From Fusarium oxysporum f. sp. lycopersici 4287 (Eukaryota > Ascomycota > Sordariomycetes > Hypocreales > Nectriaceae), in assembly GCF_000149955.1 (NCBI RefSeq), contig NC_030987.1, forward strand, positions 3,565,138 to 3,629,137: 64,000 bases of DNA, read 5' to 3'. The translations under genes were made by a program, and so were the position numbers. The notes under the pieces are model-generated. The model did not search any database. It saw only the letters and a list, made by a program, of their open reading frames with translations, and had not been told where the DNA came from. Below, piece after piece: positions 23,349 to 35,100 of this stretch; the stretch's first letter is position 1; each line of letters starts with the position of its first letter.

Positions 23349-24628
23349 CTATATCGATGAGGGAGCCCTGTCCTTTCTCCAACCCCTGTACCGCATGTTC
23401 TCTTCAATGGCCCTCCAGATCTGCTCCACGATCTCCTTATCACGGAAACGCGAAGCATCATGGCCCTCTCCTCGCCATCGGTCAATGCCAGTGGACAGAA
23501 CGCGGTGACCCCAGTTACGGATATTATCCGGAGCTGACTCTCCTCGCCATCCGACATAGATGCCCAATGTGTGCTTGAAGAGCTCGTTGGGGTCACTCCA
23601 CTTATAGTTCTTGAACTGCCAAGTCTGACCAGTGGTGAGAACTGCCACAATTCTGTTCCAGTACTCAGGCTTGAACGCTTCAGGACCCTCTACGAGAATG
23701 AAACGCATTGGGCGGTTGGGGTCAATGGAGGGGATGATACGCTGCACATGAAGCATGTTGCTCAACGCACTACCTGCATCAGTAGGCACAAACTTGCCGT
23801 CCTCGAGGAACGACCGAGCGTTTGATAGGCGAAGCAAAGAAGAAGCGGAGGGAGATAGGAGAATAATAGGGTCTGGTCGTCTTGTAGGAGGTTTTTGGTT
23901 GAGGGCGAGTGATGGGTTAGTAGGGATGCTGGAGCTAGACTGGTATTTCTTCTGGATGAAAGGCGCAGCAAGTTTGCGAACATGGGAGAAGTCCTAACGA
24001 GGTCAGGTAAAGCTCAAGAATTTCTCAGGTTGCAAGGACTTACCGTAGGTTTGATGCCCCTTAGAACGGTGTTGCGATCGCCCATCTTTCGTTCGCTATT
24101 GTAGATACCAGCCAGTCTCGGGTCCATAGTACCACGACCAGATCGCGACTGAGCAGTTGAAGTCACTGCGCCCGTCTTCGCAGCTGCGGTCGCGCCAGCA
24201 GCCGCTGCATCTTTGTCACTAGGCAAAGGCTTGATGTACTCGCTCTCCTCGCTAGCACCCTCAAGCCAGGTAATCAGATCCAGACGCTCAATGAAACCCA
24301 AGTTTTGAACCTTCCCCGAGCCACCAGCGGCTGCCAGTTCTTCGTTGAGCTTTGTCGCAGAAGCATTGTATTCAGGGATAGCGACTTCGCGGTTCAGCCA
24401 AGCAAAGTAGATACTGCGCAGATCGACGGGCTTGTCTTGCGACACAAAGCGCGTCGGGTTGTCGATAGGAACAGCGACATCTCGATCGGGGAATCGCAAG
24501 TACGTCGCCTGGGATAGAGGAACTTCGGCCGCAGAAGCATCAGCTGATGCCGTGGGGATGAAGGGCGCGTTGGAGGAGATGGATTGGCGAAGGAGGACGA
24601 GTCCGTCGAGGTCGGCGGCGGACGCCAT
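23349..24628 (-). CDS. CDC73: Cdc73/parafibromin, Paf1 complex subunit
   Basis: Subunit of the Paf1 complex, which travels with RNA polymerase II and promotes elongation and co-transcriptional histone modification. Exons 24044-24628 and 23349-23993, with a 50-bp intron, give 409 aa; the yeast protein is 393 aa. The N-terminus LVLLRQSISSNAPF matches the family. The C-terminal Ras-like Cdc73 domain begins near residue 225 (PIILLSPSASSLLRL) and includes EYWNRIVAVLTTGQTWQFKN and the closing RRRGWRKDR-like tail (here YRGWRKDRAPSSI). An Ala-rich linker lies around residues 160-175. Two CCAAT-type boxes in opposite orientation lie 237-262 bp upstream (24865-24869, 24886-24890). Identity is strong. 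Confidence 0.93.
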
Positions 24629-26279
24629 GATGAAGATGGACGCGCGGGAATAGGGAGCACGGCTGGAAGAAACTCTATGTGTTTGTACTGATCAAGAGAT
24701 ACCAATTGACGAATAGTAGAATCTAAGTGTTTCGCGATTCGAGAGTCTAGCGCGTTTGTTGCTGGTGGAGCTTTGATGAAGTGAAGATGAAAGGCTGAGG
24801 CTGAGGCTGAGGCTGCGCCTGGAATTTTGGCAAGCTCACTTAGCTTCACCCATGCCGCGCTGTCATTGGTCAAGCACATATATGGCCAATCAGCGATGTA
24901 TAAACTCACCTTCAACTTCAACGTCAATTGACAGCAAAGTCAGCACCAATCCACGTTCTGTAGAATGATGCGACTGGACGCCCCGTGTTTTGCGTTGTAT
25001 GCATCCAGTAGATCATGTTCCTGGTGGTGTTGACGTTGATCCGTTATTACCGTCATACCCGGACTTGACTCGACTACTCGACTGCCCTAGGGTAAATTAC
25101 TCGGGGAGTATTGCTAGCCAGAACGCTATTGAACAGCATTTCATGTGACTGTAGTATTGAATGTCACCTACTGCGTGGCAATTCGTCTATGCATGTTTGG
25201 CGTGCTTACTGTGCATGGAGATGTTTTAATTGGTAAGTTGTCATGTTTCTCTTGAGTAACTTGTAACTCTGTTTCAACTGCCGGTATAGCCACAACACCA
25301 CGGAGATGCAGCTAGAGAACTTGCATGTGAGGCACGTCATGGAGCACATAAAGCAGTGTTTCGTTCTCTGGAGAGGTATGAAGAAAAGGTCCATCAGATT
25401 GACGATACCGTCTAGACTTGTCAATTCATAGCTCACCTCCACCTTCTCGTACTTAACCCCAGTCTCCTACGTCTGAGCACAAATCCTCTAAAATCCAGGG
25501 ATCACAACCACTAACCATCGACGGATAACTTACTTAAAACCCCCATGCCCAACTCACTCATAAGTACATATACTTCTCATCGATCTAACCCCAACTTCTA
25601 GAAGCCGTCGCCCACCCACGATTTCTAGTCCGCATCCAGCCAAACACCAGCACTTTGGCGCCACGGCTACCCTTCACGCCCCATCCATCTCGAGGCCGCA
25701 CAGCCAGAATATGACATCGAAAGTCCGTGGAAGCCTGGCACGTGCGGGCGAGCTATAACCGCAAACTGCGATCCCTTACCCGGGATATGCGTTAGCTTGC
25801 TCAACGGCGTTAAGCCAGTTCGTGCAGATCACTTACTCGCCCCGGCTGTTTGGTCTGGTGAACTTCTAGCTAGATGAGTAATACGACGACATCCCACGCA
25901 AAGGGCGTCGGGTTCCCAGATCTAGTAAGAGTCTGAGAAAAGGGGCGCTTTTCAGGACGAATTACACCACAAAGATACCACGGAGGCCGCCGCCTCATCT
26001 TATAGCGCGTGGCAAAGGCACCGCCATGAAACAGCAAAAGAGCCTTTATTCTCGGATATTGAACGGGAATAGACATTGGTCCACACGTGAAAACCTTGTT
26101 GATAAAGCCACAAAGTATTGTACTTCTTGTTGTATGTACACCTAGCCGTATGCCCCTATTCGACTTCATCAAAGACCTGTCCCAAAAGATGTGTGCAGTT
26201 CCGCTTCCATTCCGCGCAATGACTCCGTCAACGCCAAATCAATCCTAACCTCCAATAGTCCTGCAGGACTCAAATACAT
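24629..26279. other. 1.65-kb intergenic region, CDC73 promoter and LEU5 3' flank
   Basis: No supportable gene. A short (gaggct)n repeat lies near 24793-24815, and inverted CCAAT boxes at 24865-24890. The rest shows no clear signal. Confidence 0.5.
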
Positions 26280-27527
26280 CTATATGCCAAAGACAAGCTT
26301 CATGCGCTCATACGTGTAGAATGCGACCGCTGCCATTGGGAACACCTTGACGTATCCAATAGTGAGGCCAACAAAGAAACCAGGAATGCCCCTCTCTCGG
26401 AAGATCATACCAGCGGTTTCTCCTATCCTCAGTCGACGACCGTCACCAACGGCACCGCCAACTTGCATTCGTCGTCGAATCACTTCAAGAGGGTATGACG
26501 CCGTTTGAGAGATCAAACCGGCGATTCCACCAGCAGTAAGCTCTGCCCATGATCGTAAAGGCGCTGGCTTTCCTTCAGGGTGGTTTGCCTTCTTCGGTAG
26601 TGTCGTGTGCTTCGCAAAACGCGGCGATCGGAGGATATCACCAACAGTATCGTGAGTTAAGAAAGACATGCCCGCATATGGAAGCATGCCCATGACAGTG
26701 GGAGCGAAACCTCGGTAAAAGTTGATAAGTCCTGTTTGAGGAGCAATGGCTCCAACTGTCGCTGCTGTTGCCTCTGCTGCAGCAGTCACTGTCGCGGGAG
26801 CATTAGGTAATCGAGTTGTCGTTGTTTTCTGAACGGGTTGCTCGTTGTAAATCTGACGACATATTGATGACAAAGAAGAGTGACCATCACGCTTAGTCTC
26901 GAAAGCAAGTCGTACTCTCATAACTTCTAAAGGATATGTGAAAAAGACGGAAGTGACACCAGCCAAACTTCCACTGAGTAGTCTTCTCATTGGTGTCTCA
27001 TGATGTTTATCGGGTATAATAATGGCTCGGATTTGTTCGTATGCGAGAAATTTAATACCGGCGTAAGGAAAGATTCGTAGTAAAGTGGCTGAGTGTCCAC
27101 GATAAAGTCCAGTGATGCCTTCATATCTATGGATGTCCTTCATGGCGCTTGCGACACCAACCCATGATCCTGTATATTTTGCGAATCGTGGATTGCTGGC
27201 CTGGAAGAGAATTTTTACTCGATCCAATGGTGCAACGACAGTTTTGCCCTATTTCAAACAGTCAGAATCTTTCGCAGGACTTTCTTTTCAACTCCAATAA
27301 CTTACAGCGCAGCCAGCCAAACCTCCAGCAACTCCAGATTTCCAGACATATTCCAAGCTATTCATTTGTGCCTTTGGTGCTACCGCTTCCTGGTCGGTAG
27401 GACACACAGCAGGCTCCTTTGGCGACTTGCTGAGGGTATGAGAAGAGGCATGGCTCTGAATATTTCTATTGCGCGCAACATCGGCCATTGAGGCATGCTC
27501 CATTTGAGCAGCGTCGGCAGAGGACAT
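26280..27527 (-). CDS. LEU5: Mitochondrial carrier, Leu5/SLC25A16-type coenzyme A transporter
   Basis: Inner-membrane carrier expected to import coenzyme A (or a precursor) into mitochondria. Exons 27306-27527 and 26280-27248 give 396 aa; yeast Leu5 is 357 aa. Three Solcar repeats carry PLDRVK (residues 81-86), PLEVMRVR and PLEVIRRRM. The sequence KTVVAPLDRVKILFQ is characteristic of the Leu5/Graves-disease-carrier branch. Residues 1 to about 60 are a polar extension. The frame is open about 115 codons further upstream but holds no other ATG, so 27527 is the start. A poly-Ala loop sits between repeats 2 and 3. Carrier identity is certain; the Leu5 branch is likely. Confidence 0.9.
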
Positions 27528-28149
27528 GGCCCCGAGGCTCGCAGAAGCACGTGCCTGACCTTGTTGAACGGATTCGAGGCCTACGGGCGCGACATGCCGT
27601 GGCAGAGTCGAATGGGGATCGGTATTCGAAGCCAACGCGACTGAGGTAATTCGGTGGTATCTTGTCAAAAAGTTGGAGGAGTAGAAACAGGTTTTGCGGG
27701 GAGGATGAAGAAGTTCGGATATGGGGAGGACTTTGGAGATGATACCGGCATGCGGCGCGGCAGAATTTCCCCGGTCAGAGGCGGCTTGGACGTCATTAAA
27801 CCGACGCTCAGTGGGCGAATACAGGCTACCCACAAGTTTTTTACAAGTGAATGACCTAGCCAAGGTGATCACGCACGCGGAAATGGAGATCCCCCAGAAC
27901 CCTAGAAAAATAGAGGAATTGGGCCATCAGGGGTTCAAGACTTGTCACTTCAGTGGGTTAATGCGCTGATAATCCACTGAAAACTTGTCGTTTCTCAGCA
28001 GATTCACAGGGCAGGGCATAGCGAGGCTTAACGGTCCCGGTGATCAATAACCGAGCCGAGGTTTGCCGACCTTCGCCGCGAATTTATTCTTTCAACCGCG
28101 GGTTAAGCAAAGCCAGTCCCAGGTGGAAGAATAGTCATCCGAGTCAGCT
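27528..28149. other. Divergent promoter region LEU5 / MT-A70 methyltransferase
   Basis: No supportable gene; 5' flanks of two divergent genes. The left part is open in the LEU5 frame without an ATG. Confidence 0.5.
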
Positions 28150-29163
28150 ATGGAGGCCAACAGCCACAGAATCTCATCTGTTCTCTTTGAGAGTCCGGAC
28201 AAGAGCCTCGTTGTTCTAGACATCCCCACGTCTCTAGAAGAGAGCCAGGTTCTCCCGTCTCAGATCCCCCGCCGCCGCATCGTCTCCGCAGAGCCCCCCG
28301 CAACTCCGTATCCGACCCCGGAGCCCCGGCATGGAGGAGGCGATCACTCGGCATTTGCGACTGCGTCTCCTGGCGCGCAGTTGGCTGAGCTCATGACCAC
28401 TGAAACGGTCAGCAGCGCCTTACAGGACCTTGCCAGCACATACTCATATTCTGGACCTTTCCATCGGGGCCGGTTTGTTCAGCCACAACAACAACCACCG
28501 TCAGTATCCGCTCTGCCGCCCTTGATACCAGACAAAGCCGAATTTCTGAATGGCTCTATTGAGGCTATGCGTGATTCTTTTCACATGTCAGCCCCCAAGT
28601 TTGATCTTATTGTATTAGATCCTCCTTGGCCAAACCGATCTGCCAGGAGAAAGACAGACAAGTATGCTACTGTACCAAATCTCAAGGAGATGCGCAATCT
28701 CTTGCTACAAATTCCTCTAGCTTCTCACCTTACACCAGATGGACTCGTTGCCGTCTGGGTCACTAATAAGCACAGTATCCACGACTTTTTGACTTCTTCA
28801 ACAGGGCTATTTGCTGCCTGGGGTCTCGAGGTTGTGACTGAATGGACGTGGCTCAAGGTTGCTGCGTCAGGTGAACCGCTCTACGACGTTGAGTCAACAT
28901 GGAGAAAGCCATGGGAAAAGCTCATCATAGCGAAGCGCTTCGGCAGCAAGAAGCCAGATGCTCTTGAGTCCAAAGTCATCGTGGCGGTCCCTGATGTCCA
29001 CTCACGAAAGCCCAATCTTCGCGGTCTTTTTCAAGATGTCCTTGGCAAAGAATGTCTTGGCCTCGAGATCTTTGCTCGTAACTTGACTGCTGGGTGGTGG
29101 GCTTGGGGAGACGAACTCTTACGCTTCCAGCAGCCCGAGCACTGGCACGACATAGAACAATGA
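28150..29163 (+). CDS. MT-A70 family adenine methyltransferase, METTL4-like
   Basis: S-adenosylmethionine-dependent N6-adenine methyltransferase, 337 aa in one exon. The catalytic motif DPPW is at residues 157-160 in FDLIVLDPPWPNRS. Supporting blocks are YATVPNLKEMRNLL, GLVAVWVTNKHS, WGLEVVTEWTWLKV and PWEKLIIAKR. The short length, single domain and the block YDVESTWRKPWE fit the METTL4 branch rather than Ime4/METTL3 or METTL14. METTL4 proteins have been linked to N6-methylation of U2 snRNA and, with debate, of DNA; which substrate applies here is unknown. The N-terminal 100 residues are Pro/Ser-rich and poorly conserved in appearance. The start is the first ATG and no intron is needed. Family firm, subfamily probable. 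Confidence 0.88.
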   Translation: MEANSHRISSVLFESPDKSLVVLDIPTSLEESQVLPSQIPRRRIVSAEPPATPYPTPEPRHGGGDHSAFATASPGAQLAELMTTETVSSALQDLASTYSYSGPFHRGRFVQPQQQPPSVSALPPLIPDKAEFLNGSIEAMRDSFHMSAPKFDLIVLDPPWPNRSARRKTDKYATVPNLKEMRNLLLQIPLASHLTPDGLVAVWVTNKHSIHDFLTSSTGLFAAWGLEVVTEWTWLKVAASGEPLYDVESTWRKPWEKLIIAKRFGSKKPDALESKVIVAVPDVHSRKPNLRGLFQDVLGKECLGLEIFARNLTAGWWAWGDELLRFQQPEHWHDIEQ

Positions 29164-29378
29164 AACAAACAAGATACGAGTTTTCAGCGTCTATATTTGC
29201 GCTCATAGTCTTTAACCCGCCTTCATGCATTGCCCATCCAAGACTAGTTACAATAATGTACAGTTGTGATGCCCGCCATCCTACAGAGGTCCATCATCTG
29301 TGGCTCCTCATAGAATTGCCGCCTCTTTCATTAGCAGTGTCCTGCAGTTTCAAGTCGTAATTCGCCTTTCGTAGTCGT

Positions 29379-30034
29379 TTAAGCTTCGTTTGCGTCCTTC
29401 TTAACCTCTGCTTCCTCCTTGCCTAGTATCTTCTCCCATTTAGGATCCAGAATAACATCGTTGGTCCACTTCTCCTCTCCCGATAACAGCTTTTGTGCCA
29501 ACTTGGCTAACTCTTGTCTCTCCTTCGACGGGAGCTGTTTGCTCTTGAGAGGAATCTCGAATCGCTGTTGGGCAATATGCTCCTGGTTTCGCTTCTCCAA
29601 CATATCCTCGCGCATCTGGAACAATTGGTTGCTCCAGGGTGTTTTGTCCTCGGGAAGTTCGGGCCATTGGAAGGGCTTTGCCAATTCGACAGTCATAACC
29701 TTGAGGGGTTTGGGGCGGTACCACGAGCGCGAGTGGGAGTTGCGCTGGGTTAGAGGTTGCTGCTTGACGTATGATCGGACCTTTGTGACCTCGACATTGT
29801 ATAGGTTCCAGAGGTAATCTCGGAGATCGAACTTTGTGAATCGTAGAGGTACCTGGAAAGTGGCCTCGTTTGGTGGGAGGTGATCTTTTCGAAGAAAGGT
29901 GATTACATGGTTTGGCCTGGAGATGTCAGAATTGTTAGGTAGAGATGGATCAAAGGTACTTACAGAAAAACCTGCTTCTGGCCCAGCTTGAAGCTGGGAA
30001 ATTGGCGAGCAACAGTCTTTGCTACCTCGGCCAT
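29379..30034 (-). CDS. MRP20: Mitochondrial large ribosomal subunit protein uL23m
   Basis: Component of the mitochondrial 54S subunit at the polypeptide exit. Exons 29964-30034 and 29379-29916, with a 47-bp intron, give 202 aa. The first exon encodes MAEVAKTVARQFPSFKLG, which ends in the intron after QKQVFL. The core has FQVPLRFTKFDLRDYLWNLYNVEVTKVRS, the uL23 signature strand-helix, with a basic loop SHSRSWYRPKPLK. The C-terminal extension is rich in Lys/Glu helices, as in fungal MRP20. The frame is also open upstream through the intron, which would give a false longer N-terminus. It lies tail-to-tail with the METTL4-like gene, 215 bp apart. Confidence 0.88.
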
Positions 30035-30511
30035 GGTCGTCGTTTTGCCCTTTCAAAAGTGGTCGGCGACAGTTGATTTGGGATGTGAAGAAATTCGATG
30101 ACTGGCTCTGATTGGCTTCTACGGCGAAACTGAACTTCCGAGAGGGGTGCGGGGATTGGAGATGTTATAGGTGCACACCCCGCATCCAGCAGTGTAAGAA
30201 GATAATTCTCATTTCACTTCACAAGGTCATATTCGTGACTGGAGTAAAATATTAATTATTTAACACTAAAAGAGGCTACTTTAGCACTTCTAGTATCTTC
30301 CTAGCTACGTATTATAGCAAATCAAGCGAAAATCATTGGCTTGGGCGGAAGTGACATCTCCCCAACTCAACTGTCTCGTGGGTACTCGCAGCGCAACAAT
30401 TACTCCTTCTCACCAACACAAAACAAAGCCTATTCTTTCTCTCCACAACAAAAACAAAACAACAAGAACATTGATATTCAGAGCCGCCCTCATGCCCCAT
30501 AAACACCCAAA
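30035..30511. other. Divergent promoter region MRP20 / unknown protein
   Basis: Short intergenic region with an AT-rich block around 30240-30320. No gene seen. Confidence 0.5.
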
Positions 30512-31826
30512 ATGCAACAACACACCAAATCAAAGCGTTCTTTGAGTCCGATGACTCGGGCCTCACCTCGTAAGAGACTCAACTATGATGCAGACGCTCG
30601 CAAGATGTCGAGTCCCACGAGCTATGATGAAGATGTTCAGCTCAGCTTCCTAACCATCGATGAAGAAGATGATGACGAAGTTCCTTGTACTAACAGCATG
30701 GAAGACTTGATGAAGTTGGAAAAGGAGCGATATCCTGGTGCCAGTAGCTGGGCTCCTGCTGAAGAGCGACTCTTTGAGATATTGTATATGCGACAGGATC
30801 TACCCATGCTTCCTACAACCTGGGATGTTGATCTACGAGGAGTGCCCATCTCAGATATCGTCTTCCAGACTTCGGATGATTTTCCTCCTATCATCTATGC
30901 TCACTCAAAGGACTTTCGAGGTATGTTTGTCCTAATATTATGGAGTATTTTGCTCACTCTTTATAGCAACAACCGCCCTTATTCGTCTCATGGACCTCAC
31001 AGCAAAGACAAGGACGAGCATTCAGAGTGGCCTTCGGAGAAAGGTGCCGCAGCTCATCAAACGAGAACTCGACAAGTATCTGAGCTGGGCAGCACAGGAC
31101 GGCGATTACCTGCATTTGCGCATTGTTCCGAATATCCTGACCGAAGTGGTAGATACGACAATGCCAGAAAATGAGATCACCGAGCACATCCAGAACCGTA
31201 TGAGAGCTCTCGCAAAGCTTCAGCGCGAGTTTCTCCGAGAGGATAGAAGCCCTCAGTTCTGGGATGTTATCAAACCCAGTGTATTCGCGTCCCCGAAAAT
31301 CAAACTTGAGCTGGAGGATGGGCTGACATCGTTTGGGGGGTGGCTAACGCCTGCTAAGAGCCGACTTGGCTCACATCCTCGAGTTGGAAACATATTTCCA
31401 ACCACCGAAACCCATGAAGTCGCTGTCAAGATCGAACCTGGACTTAAGAGCCCCGGCATCTCGGCAAGAGTACTCCCCAAGACAACGACGCTTTCGAGGA
31501 AATCATACCCTTCACAGTCCCCATCGCCCTCTCTACCCCAAGAACCCCAGACTCCTCCTCGACACACCTACCGTCGCCACCCTCCCGTGGTATACGGTCT
31601 CTTCATTCTCAACACCTCGGTTCTTGTTCTCACAGCCGATTCCTCCAAAGGATCCGATGCATATGTCAGTTTCCAGGTCCAAGTCGATTTCCAAGATGAA
31701 CATCAGGGGATCTGGAATGCTCTAACCATCGCCATTGCGGTGTGCCTTGCTCGTGATGAGTTACGGACTCGTGCATCCGACTTTGAGGAGCTGCCTTGCG
31801 TGGAGGATAGTGATCCGGATGCTTGA
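30512..31826 (+). CDS. Conserved fungal protein of unknown function
   Basis: I do not recognise this protein. Exons 30512-30920 and 30967-31826, with a 46-bp intron, give 422 aa. The N-terminus has basic Ser/Pro patches (SKRSLSPMTRASPRKRLNYD), which could act as a nuclear signal, then an acidic stretch (DEEDDDE). A compact block WAPAEERLFEILYMRQDLPMLP follows. The region after the intron is helical and well structured in appearance (RRKVPQLIKRELDKYLSWAA). A Ser/Pro linker leads to a C-terminal domain with beta-rich sequence (VVYGLFILNTSVLVLTADS) and an acidic end. The phase-1 splice restores RATTALIRLMD. It is probably nuclear. Confidence 0.78.
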
Positions 31827-32405
31827 TTTGAAAGATATTTGAACGATTATTATGATTATTGTGAGGAAAGGAATACCAGAGTTCATATTTCACTACTGTT
31901 TGTTGCTAGTGCGCTTTGAAGTTGTGTTTTATACCCCCGATTTTACAAAGGAGTGTTGACTCGGAGTTTCGTTGTTGTTATCAAGAGGTTTTCATGTACC
32001 AATTATCAAGTCCTCAACGCCATCTTCCCTATCGGAGAATTTCTTGAGTCGTTGAACCAGTCATTAAGCACTGTGCCCTTATTGAAAAGTCATAATTGTA
32101 AAGTCAATCGAGAGCTTCTATGCTTCATGCTCTCATCTCTATTCATGTCCTGATATATCTTATCAGTCATTCCCTTCTATTCCCAACGCCCAACAATGAC
32201 GGCCGTCCGCAGCCCCAAACATCTCTTTCTATCTGTACATAAATGTCCATTGCGATTCATCTCATAGAGTCCGCTTCTCTAATGCGTGAGTTACACAGGG
32301 TGAGGGGTAAAGCGGGGAGGAAACTTTTTTGCGACTGCGCGTGAATAAATGGTTTTAAAATCATAGCAAGTAAGGCAGTTAACGACAAGGTGAGAACAGG
32401 GTGTA

Positions 32406-32436
<31 letters not shown>

Positions 32437-32448
32437 GTGTGGAGATTT
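31827..32448. other. Convergent intergenic region with microsatellite
   Basis: 3' flanks of the unknown gene (+) and MME1 (-). No gene seen. A TGTATG repeat ends it. Confidence 0.55.
32399..32440. repeat. TGTATG microsatellite
   Basis: About seven tandem six-base gtgtat units, ending about 10 bp beyond the MME1 stop codon, so probably transcribed in its 3' UTR. Confidence 0.85.
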
Positions 32449-33803
32449 TTACATTTCTTCCCGTTCGACGGGCATCAGAACCTCAAGCTGTCGGAGGAGT
32501 CGCTGGTACAAGAACAGCATGCAGCCACTTTGGATGAATGTCCATACTCCTCGGGGTCCGACACCGCGGAACCATCCTGCGACACCCTCTGTGCGGTAGA
32601 TGACCCGTAGGCCGGTGAAGACGGAGGAGGTTTCGAGAGCAATGGCGCCAGGTCGTGGCCGATGTGTGCTGGGAGAAGAGGTGGAAATGTGTCGAACTTG
32701 TGAGTTGGCATGATGGTCTTTGGGATGTCGGGACTCTGTTGGTGTGTTGACTTGAGTCTGAAGTCGTGTCTTGACAACGTCGAGGGGACAGGTAATAACA
32801 CCGGCGAGACCACCAGCTGCGGCACCGGTAAGAAGCTCTAGGGAAACTCCGATGTCGCGGCTCTGCTTGTATTTGCGAGCCCAAGTGGTGAACTGTTCCC
32901 AGAACATGAACTGCAGTGCTGAGAAGGGCAGATCACGGTAGAGAGTGGCCTTGTAACCGTAGAACAAGGCGGAGGCGCCTTCCGCGCGCACGATGGTTCG
33001 AGCAGCGTCGACAGTACCGCGGTAGTTGTAGCCAGATGTGAAATGGGGGTTGTTGTAGCGGCCTTGAAGCTGGAGTCGTGTCTTGAGAACTTCTGAAGGT
33101 ACGTAGACAATAGATGCTGCAAGATCTCCAAGGAAACCTATGAGTTTGTTAGTGTTTGTACTGCTGCTGAATCTCATTCGGGTGCCGTACCTGCTGAGAG
33201 ATATGAAATATGCTGTTGCACGCCGTGATCTATCAAGAATCGCTTGCTCCATTCATATGTGCCGAAGAACATGACCGTTCCTGGGAATGAACCTCCAAGC
33301 GCAGGAACCCATCCACCATAGAGACCCCGTCTTATACCCTCCTGTCTCCATATCGTGTAATAGGATTGTCCTAGCGATGTGTATTTTGAAGGAACGTGAG
33401 GGTCTCCCTGTTGTCTTGTCTTAACAGTGTCGAGTGAGTGCATGAGTAGATCGCCTGTAGATCCTCCAATACCACCTGCGATCATGGCCTGTCGTGGGGT
33501 CCCATGTTAGCGCACCTGGAAACGAATAGGTTGAAAACGCTTAGCGATGCAATAATAGCGCCCTGGTAGTCTGTAACATACATGAAGATACGGCGGTCGC
33601 CCCTCGGCCTCGACATCTTGTGCGGTCATGTTCTGGTCACTGGCCTTGCTTCTACTACTTTCCGAGCGACGACCCGTCCAAGCAGCATGACGATGCTCGG
33701 GGGATGGCGCAAAATCGCTCGCCGCAGTTGTCGATCCGTCGTTCGTCGTCGTCGATTGAGCGAAGACGAGGTCAGAATCTTGTTGTTGAAGACCCAAAGG
33801 CAT
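32449..33803 (-). CDS. MME1: Mitochondrial carrier, Mme1 (YMR166C)-type
   Basis: Inner-membrane carrier; the yeast counterpart Mme1 exports magnesium from mitochondria. Exons 33582-33803, 33191-33488 and 32449-33137 give 402 aa. The three Solcar motifs are HSLDTVKTR, VPSEVLKTR and CPLDVVKTR. The non-Pro first motif with AGGIGG...GDLLMHSLDTVKTRQQG and the string YVPSEVLKTRLQLQGRYNNP match the YMR166C branch closely. Residues 1-75 are a polar, Ser-rich extension before the carrier fold. The first intron is 93 bp with a CGCTAAC branch point. The frame is open upstream to about 34010 without an ATG, so 33803 is the start. It is the second carrier gene within 6 kb. Confidence 0.9.
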
Positions 33804-34479
33804 AATCTGGGTTAAACAAGAAATCGAACTCGGATCGGAGGAAACAGTTGAGCGAGTCGGTGACGGCCCAAGGCGGAAGACTTCGGAAGCAAAAAAAAAA
33901 AAGGAAGACAAGAGGATCCCCAAGAAAGAGAGAAGGGTAAATATTAAAGAGGGATCGCTCTGTCGCGATGTTTCGTCGATGGCGAGTGGGCGGGCGTCGC
34001 AGGGTCGCAAAGAATAGATAAGAGCCGAGAGTCTGGGCGATGTCGTTTTTGAGAATTTTGATGAAGGAACCTGGTCTTGGCCTTTTACTGGGTTAACTAA
34101 TCGCGAATTGCGGCTCTAGTTGACTCTGGTCAGCGGTTTCTTAGTGGCCGATCAGGGACCGCACCTGGGTTTACAGCGCACTTTACCTTAGGTTGAGAGC
34201 ACGCTAACTACGTCAATGGAAGAATGCCCGATGAAAGAATTTCTTGAAATGACCGAACGGGCTTTCGGTCTGTTATCTTATCTCACCTCATCATACGCCA
34301 CTTCTGCCCGCGTAATCCATAGTGAGATCATATGAGTTGATTGTCTCATGAATAAAGCCTGACGTATGGCTGGCTACCTTACTGTTCAAATGGAGAATCT
34401 AGTCGTAGTTAAGGTTGAGTTGATCATAAGGTCTATACATGTCTTCATGAGTTTTGGTACATATAATACATCTCATTTC
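33804..34479. other. Intergenic, MME1 promoter and IMP2 3' flank
   Basis: Contains an A run at about 33890-33901 and no supportable gene. Confidence 0.5.
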
Positions 34480-35100
34480 CTACTCCATCAATGGCCTCTG
34501 ATGATCCCGCCATGGAAGAGCTCCAAACTTGCGAAAGGGAAACACAATATGAGTAACCCGCCCTGTAATCAACTGCCTAGATACCGGTCCATACGTATTG
34601 CTATCCAGACTTGATCCAGGTGGTCCATCACCCTCAACCCACACGTGCCCCTGCGGAACTCTCACTGTCGGCAGAGGATGAGGCGCTTTTGTCTTGATCA
34701 CATCGTTCTCTAGCGCCACTACGCGCTTGACTGCGATTGTCTCGGGATGTAGCGGGCTCCTTTTGTAACTTTCATGTTAATTCTCATCAATTGCTTATTT
34801 CCAGGCTTTGAGAAAGGTCTGCTCGTACCGTAATGTCACAACCATGCCCCTCTCTAGATTCTCTTGAGGAGACCACTTCCAGTTGAGAATCACATCTCGT
34901 CGCAACGTTGAGTCTTTATCGTCGTTGATTAACGGATACATAGATGCGCCGTCGACAAAAGTCAGTTCTGCGACGTGCAGGTTGAACATGGCGATGACTG
35001 GGATCCATGTTGCGAATCCAAAGAGTCTTAGAGCTGTTGACCTGGCCAAGCTGGGTTGGCCGTTGCCTCTCAGACGTGCCCACACTGAGCCGAGAGCCAT
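34480..35100 (-). CDS. IMP2: Mitochondrial inner membrane protease subunit 2
   Basis: Type I signal peptidase-like subunit that removes sorting signals from proteins in the intermembrane space. Exons 34829-35100 and 34480-34759, with a 69-bp intron, give 183 aa. One membrane segment lies near residues 27-42. The catalytic dyad is visible: Ser53 in DGASMYP, and Lys102 in AVKRVVALEND. The C-terminal half shows the family strings VPQGHVWVEGD and DSNTYGP(V/I)S. The phase-2 splice yields VVTLR-SPLHPETIAVKR. Without the intron, exon 1 would end after ten unrelated residues. Length is typical for Imp2. Confidence 0.92.

Noticed and set aside
27528..27872. N-terminal extension of LEU5
   Set aside because: The frame is open but contains no ATG upstream of 27527, and the carrier length is already normal without it.
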